From Oncomelania hupensis (taxonomy: Eukaryota; Mollusca; Gastropoda; Littorinimorpha; Pomatiopsidae): DNA of 64,000 bases. Below the pieces are notes generated by a model. The model was not told the DNA's origin, searched no databases, and saw only the letters and a program-made list of their open reading frames with translations. Position numbers and translations under genes: made by a program. This document shows positions 44,621 to 60,853 of the stretch, in pieces. Every line of letters starts with the position of its first letter. Position 1 is the first letter of the stretch. The stretch lies in NCBI GenBank assembly GCA_036898135.1, contig CM072523.1, positions 32,681,811-32,745,810 on the forward strand. Direction: 5' to 3'.

Positions 44621-45017
44621 ACATTGACAGATTATTTCATACAATGAATATCAATTTATCGACATACTACTGGCAAATAGACAAGAAGAAGAAGAAGGAG
44701 TAGCAAGAGCAGGAGAAGAAGAAGAAGAGGTCGGTCTGAGAGAGGGAGACAGACAGAGACAGAGAGGCTGAATGTGTGAGAGCGAGTGTCTAATCATTTG
44801 GATGAAGAAGACGTTAATAAAACAATCATCAACCAACCAACCAACCAAGAAGAAGAAGAAGAAGCAACAACAACAACAAGTGTAAATCGCAGTTGTTTGG
44901 CTACTTGTTTAATTGGTTGAGCCCAAGCATACAAAACGAAGTATGGTGGCACACTAGCGTCAAAAGCATATAATAGAAATTTAACTTTAAGTCAAAAAAA
45001 TCTTTATTCACAAACAC

Positions 45018-45052
<35 letters not shown>

Positions 45053-45053
45053 C
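45018..45053. repeat. (CA)n, left flank of MITE
   Basis: CA run ending at the MITE; a second CA run lies at 45286-45343. Confidence 0.9.
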
Positions 45054-45055
45054 GT

Positions 45056-45280
45056 GTAAAAACGCCGTTGTTATGACTTTCATAAAACGCCACATACGTT
45101 GTTTTAACATTTTTTTTAATTTGTCATTTTTTTAAGCTAACTCTAACTCTAACCCAAACCTTTAACCTAACACTAGCAGCCCTAACCATAACGGAGCACT
45201 GTTTTGACGTCAAAACAACGGGGCCGTTAAAAGAACGTAGGTAGAGCATGACGAATTCCTATAAATAACGGCGTTTCTAC
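45056..45280. mobile_element. 225-bp MITE-like element with about 53-bp inverted ends
   Basis: The left end GTAAAAACGCCGTTGTTATG.. and the reverse complement of the right end GTAGAAACGCCGTTATTTAT.. align over about 53 bp through ACGTTNTTTTAAC. The middle is CTAAC/CCTAA-rich. It sits between two CA microsatellites, which may be one split target, so no clear target duplication can be read. Confidence 0.6.
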
Positions 45281-45285
45281 ATCGC

Positions 45286-45323
<38 letters not shown>

Positions 45324-45399
45324 CACACATACACACACACACAAACCGACAGCGAATTCTTTTTTTTATTTTTCTGCGACTAAATTGTGTGCATTTGAC

Positions 45400-46050
45400 A
45401 CGACTGTCGACGTCCAAACTTGGTGCCGATGGGACATGCCCCCCGTGGAGGTGCCGGGGGTTTCAGTATAAATAGTATCCTCACTTTCTGGAAATTTAGT
45501 GCTTTAAATTCCCACTGTCTTTACCGTTTGTTCTTTCTCATTCCTACTCTGTTCTATAAATCTATTATACTATCATCTTCTTCGCCAGACCAGTCACCTA
45601 CCTTTTTTTCATGAAAACTCTTCGGGAACAAAACTCATTTGTGTGTGAGGTCTGTTGGATCAGCTTGGGAATATTGGACGCTTTCTGCCAGGTGGTCACT
45701 GGGGTTTCCTATGATGTTATTATTTGGCAATGTAGGCATTTTATATGTACGTGTTTTGTTGATATTTTATAATGATGTTTGTATTCTATTTTGTTTTTGT
45801 AAACGGGGGTTCGATAAATTAGAGTATTGCTTCAGCGTCCCCTGCGTGGGATGTCTTTATTGTAAAGTGACCGGTTGGTGGAGTGCATTCAGTGTTACCA
45901 CTAAGGTTGTTTCGGCAGATCTTTTATGTGGATCAGGGGTGAGTCCTCTTTCGGCGAAGTTGTAGTCTTGATTTTGTCGGTCCTGATTTGGCTCGGAAGA
46001 GTCCGCTGGATCTAAAGCAATAACCATGTAATGTAATGTAATGATGGGAT
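45400..46050 (+). other. Possible non-LTR retrotransposon 3' end
   Basis: No coding motif recognised. The segment ends with GATCTAAAGCAATAACCATG followed by (TAATG)n at 46027-46045, resembling a LINE 3' UTR plus short tandem tail. Confidence 0.25.
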
Positions 46051-46114
46051 ATGCTTGGCGCTTGTATAATTATGTGGACTTGCGTACAACTCTAAAGTAC
46101 AACATACAAGATGA

Positions 46115-46120
46115 TTTATT
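46115..46120 (-). terminator. Polyadenylation signal of lectin gene 1
   Basis: AATAAA on the minus strand, about 125 bp after the stop codon at 46243. Confidence 0.5.
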
Positions 46121-46242
46121 GTCTTCATTTAGAGAAGGAAATTACAACTTTATAATTATTTCGGCTTAAAGTTTAATTATGCACTTTTGACACTAGTATG
46201 CATGAAGCCAAAGCCAATTGATCTTTCATGTTGTGAGGCATA

Positions 46243-52176
<5,934 letters not shown>

Positions 52177-52576
52177 ATTGGCTAAACAGAGCACACTAAA
52201 TAACTTACAAAAACTATGTCGCTTGTTCGCCAAGAATCCGCTCAACAGAAAAATAACTCAAGTTTTTGATGTCACTCCAAAATACGATCTTATCTCTAAA
52301 TTATAAAAGATCAACTTGCTTGAGTTACACTCGTGGAACCTTTTTATTCTTGAATTATAATTATAAATTATAATTGTAGCTCCTATACCTAGAGTTATGA
52401 ATCTTATCTTGGTCTTAATTGTGCTGATTCTAATTTTATATCTTGTATAATCTACGACAAAACCGTTCTGGTGTCCTAAACAAATTCTGATATTTCTCTC
52501 CCTCCTTTTCCTTCTTTCCTGTCTGTCTGTCTTTTCCCCCCTCTTTCTGAGTTAATTTTTATACTCTTTATTAAGA
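52177..52576. other. Upstream region of lectin gene 1
   Basis: About 400 bp without repeat or frame; it should contain the promoter. I see no clear TATA box. Confidence 0.35.
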
Positions 52577-52610
<34 letters not shown>

Positions 52611-52629
52611 GTGTTTGTAATAATAATAA
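52577..52629. repeat. (GT)n and short (AAT)n
   Basis: GT run followed by a few AAT units that adjoin the dispersed repeat. Confidence 0.9.
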
Positions 52630-52775
52630 TACAGGATGCTATATACGCGCCTTTCCCCAAATCAATCAGGCTCAAAGCGCGGCGATCTATACCAACCTAC
52701 ACGCTCACCTGTCTCATCCACCCTCACACACACCAAATACACATCCATCACTCAAACAGGTGGTGTAAAGGCAGG
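52630..52775 (-). mobile_element. Truncated SINE/LINE 3' end, copy 2
   Basis: Second copy of the element at 734-875, again next to an AAT tract. Confidence 0.6.
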
Positions 52776-53009
52776 GAGATTTGTCTAATATTACCGAACA
52801 TGGAATCTAAACTTCGTGTCTGGGCATTCCTAAGGTCGTCTGCTATAACGGTAAATAATAAGAGTTATTCCGATAAAGAAGAGAAGATAATCCTGCAGGC
52901 CTGCAAGAGTTACTTTTTCCAAACTGCAGATAGATTTCAAGACTTACGGTCATTTGTGCTACTGAAATGCGTGTGTTATCGGTGCATTTTTTCAAGCTTT
53001 CCATGCAGG

Positions 53010-53095
53010 ATGGTAAAACGCTGTCATTGGGATACTTGCAATGCAGATAGCAGGTAACCTGACCGATACCTCTGTGTCAACTTTTAATTTTAATC
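53010..53095 (+). pseudogene. THAP-like N-terminal fragment, decayed
   Basis: From ATG at 53010 the frame reads MVKRCHWDTCNADSR, like the start of a widespread invertebrate THAP-like gene family (basic start, C-x4-C, N-x-D-S-R-Y-P). The next codon is TAA where a Tyr codon is expected; PDR and VNF follow in the same frame before a second stop. A donor-like AG then GTAACC at the same point is the alternative reading. I favour a decayed copy. Confidence 0.4.
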
Positions 53096-53524
53096 GAGCT
53101 TGCCGAATTTTTTTTTTGTTTTCGCAAGCGAAGCGTAACCTACAATTATTTTCAGCTCTTTTATTTTTTTTTGGGGGGGGGGGGGGAGGAAAGTTTTGTG
53201 GACTAGCGGGGCATCCTATCTATAATACTCGACGTGAAAAAAAAAACGGAAAATTTTGTGCTAGAAGGTCCTATTTTAAGCATGAAAGCGGTCTACCCTA
53301 TATATAACGGCACTTCGTCGAACTAGAAACTTCGTTCATTTGTTGTATCTAGTCACTAAGACACTGTGCGGCAAGTGTTTCCTAAGCCGGGTATATTTAT
53401 CATGATATTGTGTTTTTTGAAAAGTTTTGTGAGCGTTTGAACATTGAACCATATAAACGGTAGGGTTTGTTGAAAGAATTATGTGAAAGAAGTGGTTGTA
53501 AAAGTATTGTTTTGTTTTGTTTTG

Positions 53525-53530
53525 TTTATT
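53525..53530 (-). terminator. Polyadenylation signal candidate for the 53.7-55.5 kb gene
   Basis: AATAAA on the minus strand about 150 bp beyond the last open frame at 53676. Confidence 0.35.
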
Positions 53531-53675
53531 TTAGCTATAATAAACCTGCATGTGGAGGAAAATTTGTAGGTTGAAGCATTTATTACTTACCTCTTTGTAG
53601 CTTGACTCTTTTATTATCAGCTGGATCCAGCGTGATTCTATGTAATTTGCTTTTAGAGCAATAGATTTTAGTCGT

Positions 53676-55534
53676 CTAGTTTTTAAGAGATTCATATGCA
53701 TAACCATACTTAGTCTGTGCAAAGTTAATCATCAGAAAACCCTGTACTGACCCAGTTTCTCCTTGCATGGCAGTCTGGTTCATAATATCAAAAACATGTA
53801 TACTGCTTGGAAATTCAGGTCTTTGTTTCTTGGGTCCTGTTGTGTACGCATAAAAATAATATCCAGGAATTGCAGTTGATCTGCACTGAAATGAAATAAA
53901 CACAGACTTAGCACAACTCCCGTTGTGTGTTTAGAACACTGCAACTAGGTTAGAAGCGACGTTATTACTGGTCCTGCTACAGGCCAGTGACAGTCTGCAT
54001 TAAATACTGTACCGGTAACTTTTTAACTTCTGGTGTGTGTGGGTGTGTGTGCGTGTGTGTGTGTGCGTGTGTGTTGGTGTGTGTGCGTGCGGGGGTGTGT
54101 GTGTGTGTGTGTAGGTGGGTGTTTTGTGTTAGGGGTTAGAAAGTAGGATGCATGACTTTTATTATTTCATAAGCTACATTCATGTTGTGTACACCTGCTT
54201 TTCTGTTCTTTGGGGTGTATTGTTTTAATCCCTGAAGTCTTTTGTGTTTTATTGCTTTTGTGCCGTTGTGTTGATGAAGTGTACGCCGCACACACATTTC
54301 CTTGTGTTTTCATGGGGACAATAAAGATTCTGATTCTGATTCTGATTCTGATTCTGATTCTGATTCTGAAATCTGGAACTCTACACCATGTGAGAACGAT
54401 ACAATTGCTGAGTCGATCTGCTTCTTTGCTATCAGTAATAGTCCTGGTGCTACAGTCACACTAAATACCGTTATAGTAATTTGCGCGCTTAATTGATTAA
54501 AAGTCACAATTTTATTGGATTAAAAAAAGTTGTACAGCTTTACATTTCTAATTACTCAAAATATCTGATTGGAAAGCCTAAACATTTTTTTTTATTTTAA
54601 ACTTTTAGAGAGACAAATAATAAGGGTCTGAGATTCTTGGAGTTTGCCAGGTACAACAATCTGACACTGGCAAACACGCTTGGTCTCCACAACAAATCCA
54701 GACTATGGACATGGCACAGTCCCAGCGGGGAGCATCACAATCATATCGACTGCATCATGGTCAAGACACGCTTCAGATCAAGCATCAACATTGGCAGTAC
54801 ACGCACTTTTCCAGGAGCAGACATAGGAAGTGACAACGATCTCGTGATGATGCCCTTCCGGTTCCACTTGAAGAGAGTAAACACAGCAAAGTGCACTAGA
54901 CTGAAGTTCGACCTGAACAAACTGCAAGACCCGGAAGTGGCAGAAATATTTAAAGCCGCAATTGGAGGGAAATTTGCACCACTGCTCATTTTGGGAGCTG
55001 GTGAAGTAGATGTCAACACCATGACCACCACCTTCAACTCAGATGCCGCCACTGAGATGAGAAATAGAGAACAGCCTGAACAAGAAAACAGCAAGAAGGC
55101 CTACCAGACTGTGAAGCGGCTGACAAGTGGTAAACTGCCCAAGGTTTCCACGATCCAAAGCAAATCTGGCATAATGAAGAAGAATAACCAGAAGTCTTGA
55201 ATAGATGAAAAGAGTACTGCTCTGACCGTTAATTTCCCTGAACAGAAGAACTAAACATGTGGGGAAAAAGGTAGACCGATTTCATTTTAATTTGACTGAA
55301 TGAAGATATTTCTCAATGCCAAATGGTGTAATCTATGAATTTCATGACGTACTGATTAGTCATAAAATACATACCAAAAAATAGATCCAGACTGTCTGCG
55401 GATGTTCCACCAGCTGTAAAGTCCTGTGTCCCCAGTGTATTGCTCTGCTGAATCTCTTGAGCTTCGTGGCAACCATCGCTTTTTCTCTTTTTTGAAGTTG
55501 TGTCCCCAACTGTGTCAGCAACACGGTCATTCAT
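53676..55534 (-). CDS. Unrecognised small gene, two candidate exons
   Basis: Exon 1 (55534-55375): ATG then 53 codons starting MNDRVADTVGDTTSKKRKSD, hydrophilic with a basic SKKRKS patch, ending ADSLDLFF at a good donor (TTTG then GTATGT, phase 1). Exon 2 has a strong acceptor (TTATTTCATTTCAG) at 53886. From 53885 a phase-0 frame of 69 codons is open (CRSTAIPGYYFYAYTTG.. to a TAG at 53676). From the nested acceptor TGCAG (start 53880) a phase-1 frame fits exon 1 but stops after 32 codons at 53780. Either an unseen middle exon restores the longer frame or the short 86-residue form is real. RTE copy F lies in the intron. No family recognised. Confidence 0.45.
54016..54115. repeat. (GT)n-rich microsatellite
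   Basis: Interrupted GT run. Confidence 0.85.
54130..54370 (+). mobile_element. LINE 3' UTR fragment with (TTCTGA)n tail
   Basis: The sequence ends TTTTCATGGGGACAATAAAG followed by about seven TTCTGA units. An AATAAAG signal plus short tandem tail is typical for the 3' end of CR1/L2-type elements. No coding part remains. Confidence 0.5.
54608..55230 (+). mobile_element. RTE LINE copy F, fragment
   Basis: Endonuclease C-terminal half (FARYNNLTLANTLGLH.., SINIGSTRTFPGADIGSDND, His of SDH mutated to Asn), an internal deletion, then the start of the RT region (KKAYQTVKRLTSG). It lacks both element ends. It lies antisense in the intron of the 53.7-55.5 kb gene. Confidence 0.88.
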
Positions 55535-56666
55535 TGACAATTAATCCAAAGATGCAATTTCTGAGTTTAAACAATATTATCAGGAACTAAATCTCCCTCT
55601 AGAAGAAAAACTCAAACTCGATAATGAATGGTTATGACTTTTTTTTTCCCACGTTCAAGGTTTCTCGATTTGACCATCAGACTCTGTGACTGTGAGTGCG
55701 TGGGCAAGAAAATAAAATCAAGCAGCCAGCATCATTCACTGTGACTCAGCGAAAAACAGGCCCTCCCAAAGATCCGCGGAAGAAACTCAAGAAATATAAA
55801 AACCAACATTAACTTAGCTTCAAAAAGCAGCTCAGCTTACAAGATCCTTTGGCATCAGAGGCTTTTAAAAGACTTTTCCTTTGCATTATTTTGAGAGAAA
55901 AAAATTGCAAATTGAGCGCGAACGGAAGAGGAAGAACCAGCCAACCAAAGGGTTTTGCCCGGTGACGCTCCGGGTATAGACCATGTTCACACAATGGGAC
56001 CAATGGCGATCAAGATCGCACTCATGAATAACCAATCAAAACCATTAAGAAGAAAACAACTTTTTGCACCAAGGGGGAAAAAGCGAAATGTGCAGCAACT
56101 GTTTGTCTTCAACTTCCCTTCAGGGATAAAAAAAAATTATTTGGCAAGAAATACCTGTAGATCTAGATCAGTTGAATAATTTTAAAAAAAATAACAATAA
56201 TTCAAAAAACTAATTTGGAGGTACATGACTGTGTGGTGAGTGAGAATTAGTATAGTTTTTTTCTCTTCTTTCTTGTTCTTTTCTCGCTCTTTTCTTTTAA
56301 CCGCCAGGGGAATGTGCACGTGTACAAATGCACACTTCCAAAATCCGCCCCTGCCTACACTACTTCAACTGAATCAACTCTACTTTAAAATATTTCATCC
56401 ACTTAGGACTTGTTTGTGGAATAAATTTAAAGGGAGGTGAATCTTGAACTGAGAACAGCAATCGATCAAGTTTAAAGTGTTTGCTCCCTTTGCTAAAAGC
56501 AACACTGTCGGTTAAATTGCTAGATATAATTTCTTTTCTAATACTATGTTTAGCGATGTGAGCAGAGAGAAGTAATATAAATGATTTGATGTTAGTATAA
56601 ATTGTTGTAAGAAAAATGCAACAGTCTGAAACAAACAAACGTCGTTCAATGTTGCCAATATGACTT

Positions 56667-56672
56667 TTATTA
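56667..56672 (-). terminator. Polyadenylation signal of lectin gene 2
   Basis: AATAAA on the minus strand about 125 bp after the stop at 56796, the same distance as in lectin gene 1. Confidence 0.5.
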
Positions 56673-56795
56673 TTATCAACATCAGTTTCTTCTTCCACTT
56701 CATCTTCTTCATTTGTTTCCCCCTTCGACTGTGTCTCCTTCCAACGCAGTTATATTCTTCATACAGATATATTGTATATATGCAGGGTATCTTCA

Positions 56796-57161
56796 TCACA
56801 CCAAACACGCCATCCAGGACACGGTAACCCCGTAGTCGACTGAACCGAGCCATTCCGTCACCGACATATCGAACCCATCGATAGCTACATTGTCCACTGA
56901 CACATCGACTCGGACCGTATCCGTCGTATCCGCATCGAGGTGGATCAGGCCGGAGGTGACTTGGGGAGGAAAGGCGAAGGAGGAGGCATAGGTCACGTGA
57001 CGGATGTGCTCCCTCCCGGTGGAGTGCGTGTTGTCGTTGTGGGTATGAGGGGAGAAGGACAGTGTGCCAGATTCACATTTCAGATTGGAGACTCTGGCCT
57101 TCAACGTGTTCACTTCAGTTTCCAACGCTACAACGAAAACAAATACGGTTTTAACGCTTTT

Positions 57162-57246
<85 letters not shown>

Positions 57247-57988
57247 ATTATCATTATCATCATCATCTTGTTCATCATCAGCATGAGTAGCAGCAGCATC
57301 ACCATCGCTATCACCACCGCCCGGACAAGCATGACCACAACAAAAAAAAGCAAGAACGTAAACAATTGCATCAACATTATCATCATCATCATCAGCATCA
57401 TCATCATCATTAATTATCAATAATCATCAATCCTCCTCCTCATCCTTATCATCATCATCGTCGTCATCATCATCATTGACCGCTGTTTACCCGTGTTGCG
57501 AGCATCCAGCTGGTTGACTTTCGTTGCTAGCTGTTCCACAACAGCACTAAGAGCCGCTGGGTCGTCAACACGCTTGACTATGCACGCAAAGTACAAAACA
57601 CAGACAGTCATGTCATATAATGACAATGCTAACATTCGGAACACTGCTATAGTTAAAGCTCTAACAACTGATATACACATTTCACGAACTTTTCATTTAG
57701 GTTCTTACACATCTTTAGAAGCAAAACAAGACAAGTTTGTTTGGGTATATTAGAAGAAACTGACACAATTTACACATTCATTTCAAGTAGTTTGTAGAAT
57801 AATGAAAATTCAAAAATTAATATAATGGCACGATGTTGTTTTTTTTCATTCGGTTTATTTAAAAGATCTGAAGAAAACAAAATTAAAATATTGACATGGA
57901 TATATTATAATATATATGCATTTAGTTTACAACCGACAAATAATTAAACTTCAATTTACGATTAATTTATCAACGTTCGTTGTTGTTG

Positions 57989-58066
<78 letters not shown>

Positions 58067-58439
58067 CAACAACAAACAGCTAGAACATTCGTCACTCATA
58101 GATGCAATACTGTACAGATCATTGTACACATTTGAATGTGAAAGCAAAATAAATAGGTAACACATTCCCATTTGACCAACAATAATTATTGATAGGCAGA
58201 AGAAAGATAAGTTAAAACCAACACAACGTGTCCTCAGATAAAAACCAAGCTTTCTAGTTTATTTTAACACTCTTTCTGAAGGTAAATCAATGCTAAATGC
58301 GTTAAACTCTCGACAGCAATTCTATATTAATATTAATGTTATTGGGAAACTTCAGATTACCTGGGGTCCTAAGAATACTGTTAGCTGTCGTGAATTTCAA
58401 CAACAGGATGAAAAGAAGCAAAAATCTGATAGACTTCAT
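56796..58439 (-). CDS. Secreted H-type lectin, gene 2 (3 exons)
   Basis: Exons (minus): 58439-58361, 57577-57491, 57127-56796. Total 498 nt, 165 residues. Donors GTAATC and GTAAAC; acceptors TGCATAG and GTTGTAG; both introns phase 1 and frame-consistent. Signal peptide 1-19 (MKSIRFLLLFILLLKFTTA). Coiled coil about 31-72 (LSAVVEQLATKVNQLDARNT, LETEVNTLKARVSNLK) ending in Cys73. H-type lectin domain about 78-163 (HIRHVTYASSFAFPP, QVTSGLIHLD, IDGFDMSVTEW, YGVTVSWMACL). A TATA box lies about 55 bp upstream of the ATG. Paralogue of gene 1, same strand, but coiled-coil end and lectin domain share one exon here. Intron 2 holds an (ATC)n tract. Probably a secreted oligomeric GalNAc-type lectin; ligand unknown. 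Confidence 0.87.
57162..57245. repeat. (ATC)n in intron 2 of lectin gene 2
   Basis: About 28 perfect units. More degenerate ATC sequence continues to 57475. Confidence 0.95.
57989..58062. repeat. (ATC)n in intron 1 of lectin gene 2
   Basis: About 25 perfect units. Confidence 0.95.
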
Positions 58440-58491
58440 TTTCACGTTTTGTTAATAATGATAGTTTCCTTATATATTAGTTTTTCTGCTA

Positions 58492-58500
58492 TTTTTTATA
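58492..58500 (-). promoter_or_regulatory. TATA box of lectin gene 2
   Basis: Minus strand TATAAAAAA preceded by GGGATAGCC, about 53-61 bp upstream of the ATG at 58439. This would place transcription start roughly 30 bp before the ATG. Confidence 0.5.
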
Positions 58501-58807
58501 GGCTATCCCAGTAATAGTTTCTGGGTTTCGGTGTCAAGAATCTCAGTCTTATCAGTGTTGCATCGGTAGGCTTATGTGCCTTTTCTATATAGACTTCCAC
58601 TGTCCATGGATCTGGCCTAGAAAATTAAACTAAAGAACACCTTGAAAGATTTTCTCGACAAGAAGTACTAGTAGTGTGACGATCGGTTATTTTAAAACTA
58701 CATTAAGTACAGACACCTTATATTCGAACGACAGCATGTTTGTTTGTTTGTTTATAATATGTATGTCCCTTATATGCTCACGTGTCCGGGGAGATTCATT
58801 TATTTAA

Positions 58808-59015
58808 CGAACGAACGAACTTGTAGTGGCAAAGATCCGTGCCGATTCACGACTTGTGTGTCCTCAGAAATTTCGTCCGTTAGGTCTATAATGTCGTTCC
58901 TTCTGAATCTGAATTTGTCTTCCAATTCCATTTCATCAAACTTTTCGAAGGGTTGAATTTGATCACGACAAAGGCGACTTATGGTATATAATTGTCGTCT
59001 GCGATTTTACCGATA
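58808..59015 (-). pseudogene. Harbinger-type transposase N-terminal fragment
   Basis: Minus frame: MATVVMYR, a TAA, then NRRRQLYTISRLCRD, PFEKFDEMELEDKFRFRRND and IIDLTDEISEDTQ, ending in a (TTCG)n patch near 58815. The Arg-rich start and the FD-x3-L-x2-FRFR block resemble the N-terminus of HARBI1-like nucleases of Harbinger DNA transposons. The DDE core is absent and the TAA interrupts the frame, so it is a relic. Confidence 0.45.
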
Positions 59016-59659
59016 CATAACAACAGTCGCCATTTTGTATCAGCGACGGAAACAAGACTAAGCGATTTATCCCGACTGAAAGGATGGTATAATTTATACC
59101 TGAATAGGAAAAGAGAATACGCAATTACGTTTTCATGCATACGAAATAGTGGTATGCATATTCCGGACTAACTACTCTATTTCTTTTTCATGCAAACGGC
59201 TCCAGTCCTCGGAGATGGAAGTTCAGAGCTTAACACAGACTATTTCGGCTGACCGCGATATGCAATATTTACGGCCCGCAATGGGTCAAACTACCGGGCA
59301 TCCCTAGCTCATACTGCTACAGGAGTGAAACGATAATCTATGAAAGTTAACTGTTACATTTAACAGCACTTAAACCGTTGGGAACTGTCAGTTTCACCAC
59401 GTCACAAGTCTTCCAGTGAAAGATGGAGTACGCTGGAAGTATAGATATGTTTTCAGTCATAACAAAACCCCGATTCTGTTTCTATGAAAGCACCTTATTA
59501 CTGTAAAAGGAGATAATCTTTGTAACAGCAACACAGGTTCAAAACACTAACAGAAACTCAGTTTCACGCCACGGACTGTAATATATATATAGTAGTATTT
59601 AATTACAATATAATGTGCAATGCTGATAGCAATGTTTCATATTAGCGCTCTAGTTTGTT

Positions 59660-59775
59660 CCCGTCTGTGTGGGTGTGTATGCGTGTGTGTGCCGTTGTGT
59701 GCGTGAGAGAGAGAGAGAGAGAGACAGAGAGAGACAGAGACAGAGAAAGAGACAGACAGACAGACATAAAACATG

Positions 59776-59812
<37 letters not shown>

Positions 59813-59815
59813 GCG
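59660..59815. repeat. (GT)n, (GA)n and (CA)n microsatellites
   Basis: GT block, GAGA/GACA block, then about 17 CA units. Confidence 0.9.
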
Positions 59816-59939
59816 CACCCACGCACAAACATTAATTACTAACCACATTTAATAAGTCAACATGAACAAATTTATATATTTTATGTTCGTGTATTTCACA
59901 TTTTCACTGTACAATGCAAACCATTCTAATCGTCTTAGG

Positions 59940-59941
<2 letters not shown>

Positions 59942-60023
<82 letters not shown>
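59942..60023. repeat. (AAT)n microsatellite
   Basis: About 27 units. Confidence 0.95.
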
Positions 60024-60763
60024 GCCCTTTTTTTCTCACAAAACTGTCCTAGCTGACGCCATACCAGCTTTCTTCCAAACTTTAGTTCCCAAATAAACCT
60101 TACGCAGACACTCATACACGCACGGGTATGCACACACACCCACACACATAATCAGTCTGATCCATAGTGTGAAACGAAACAAATGAAATTCTTATACTTA
60201 CTAACAATGACATGAATATTACACAAAATGGTTGATGTGATAGAATTTATTTACAATACACTTCGCCCAAATTCGTTCCAACATTTCATGAATGGTTTTC
60301 GACGATGGTAACTACATTACAAGCAATCTGACGAAGAACGTTTGGTGAATAATTTATGTTTAAAAAGGTTGTTATAGAAAAGTAAAACAAAGCTAAAGAT
60401 GAGAATGATGACAAATTATATTCCAATAATAATAATAATATTTTGATTACTGTACATTTGCTGAGTATGTAATAGGTAGACCTTAAAAGAGAAACCGTTC
60501 ATGTTCTTTTGCGCTATATATATATACCCGCTCTCATTCGCACACAACCCATACCCTTTATAATGCAACATCCACAAAAGGCGAAGCATTTACAACCCCA
60601 CAAACGTGTATAGCAGCCTCACTTGCCTTACAATGTTCAAATATTCGAAAACGTGTTGCACAGTTGATTATCACTATCAGTTATTCAACCTTTGCAGAGC
60701 TATCTTGCCCTCCTTCTCTCTCTCCCTCTATCTCTGTGACACACAGGTGACCTGAGCAAAAAA

Positions 60764-60804
60764 GCACACACACACACACACACACCCACTCACACCCACA
60801 CCCA

Positions 60805-60851
<47 letters not shown>
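60764..60851. repeat. (CA)n microsatellite
   Basis: Interrupted CA/CCCACA run. Confidence 0.95.

Positions 60852-60853
<2 letters not shown>

Noticed and set aside
45120..45190. Interstitial telomere repeat
   Set aside because: CTAACTCTAACCC is too irregular for TTAGGG arrays and lies in the centre of the MITE-like element.
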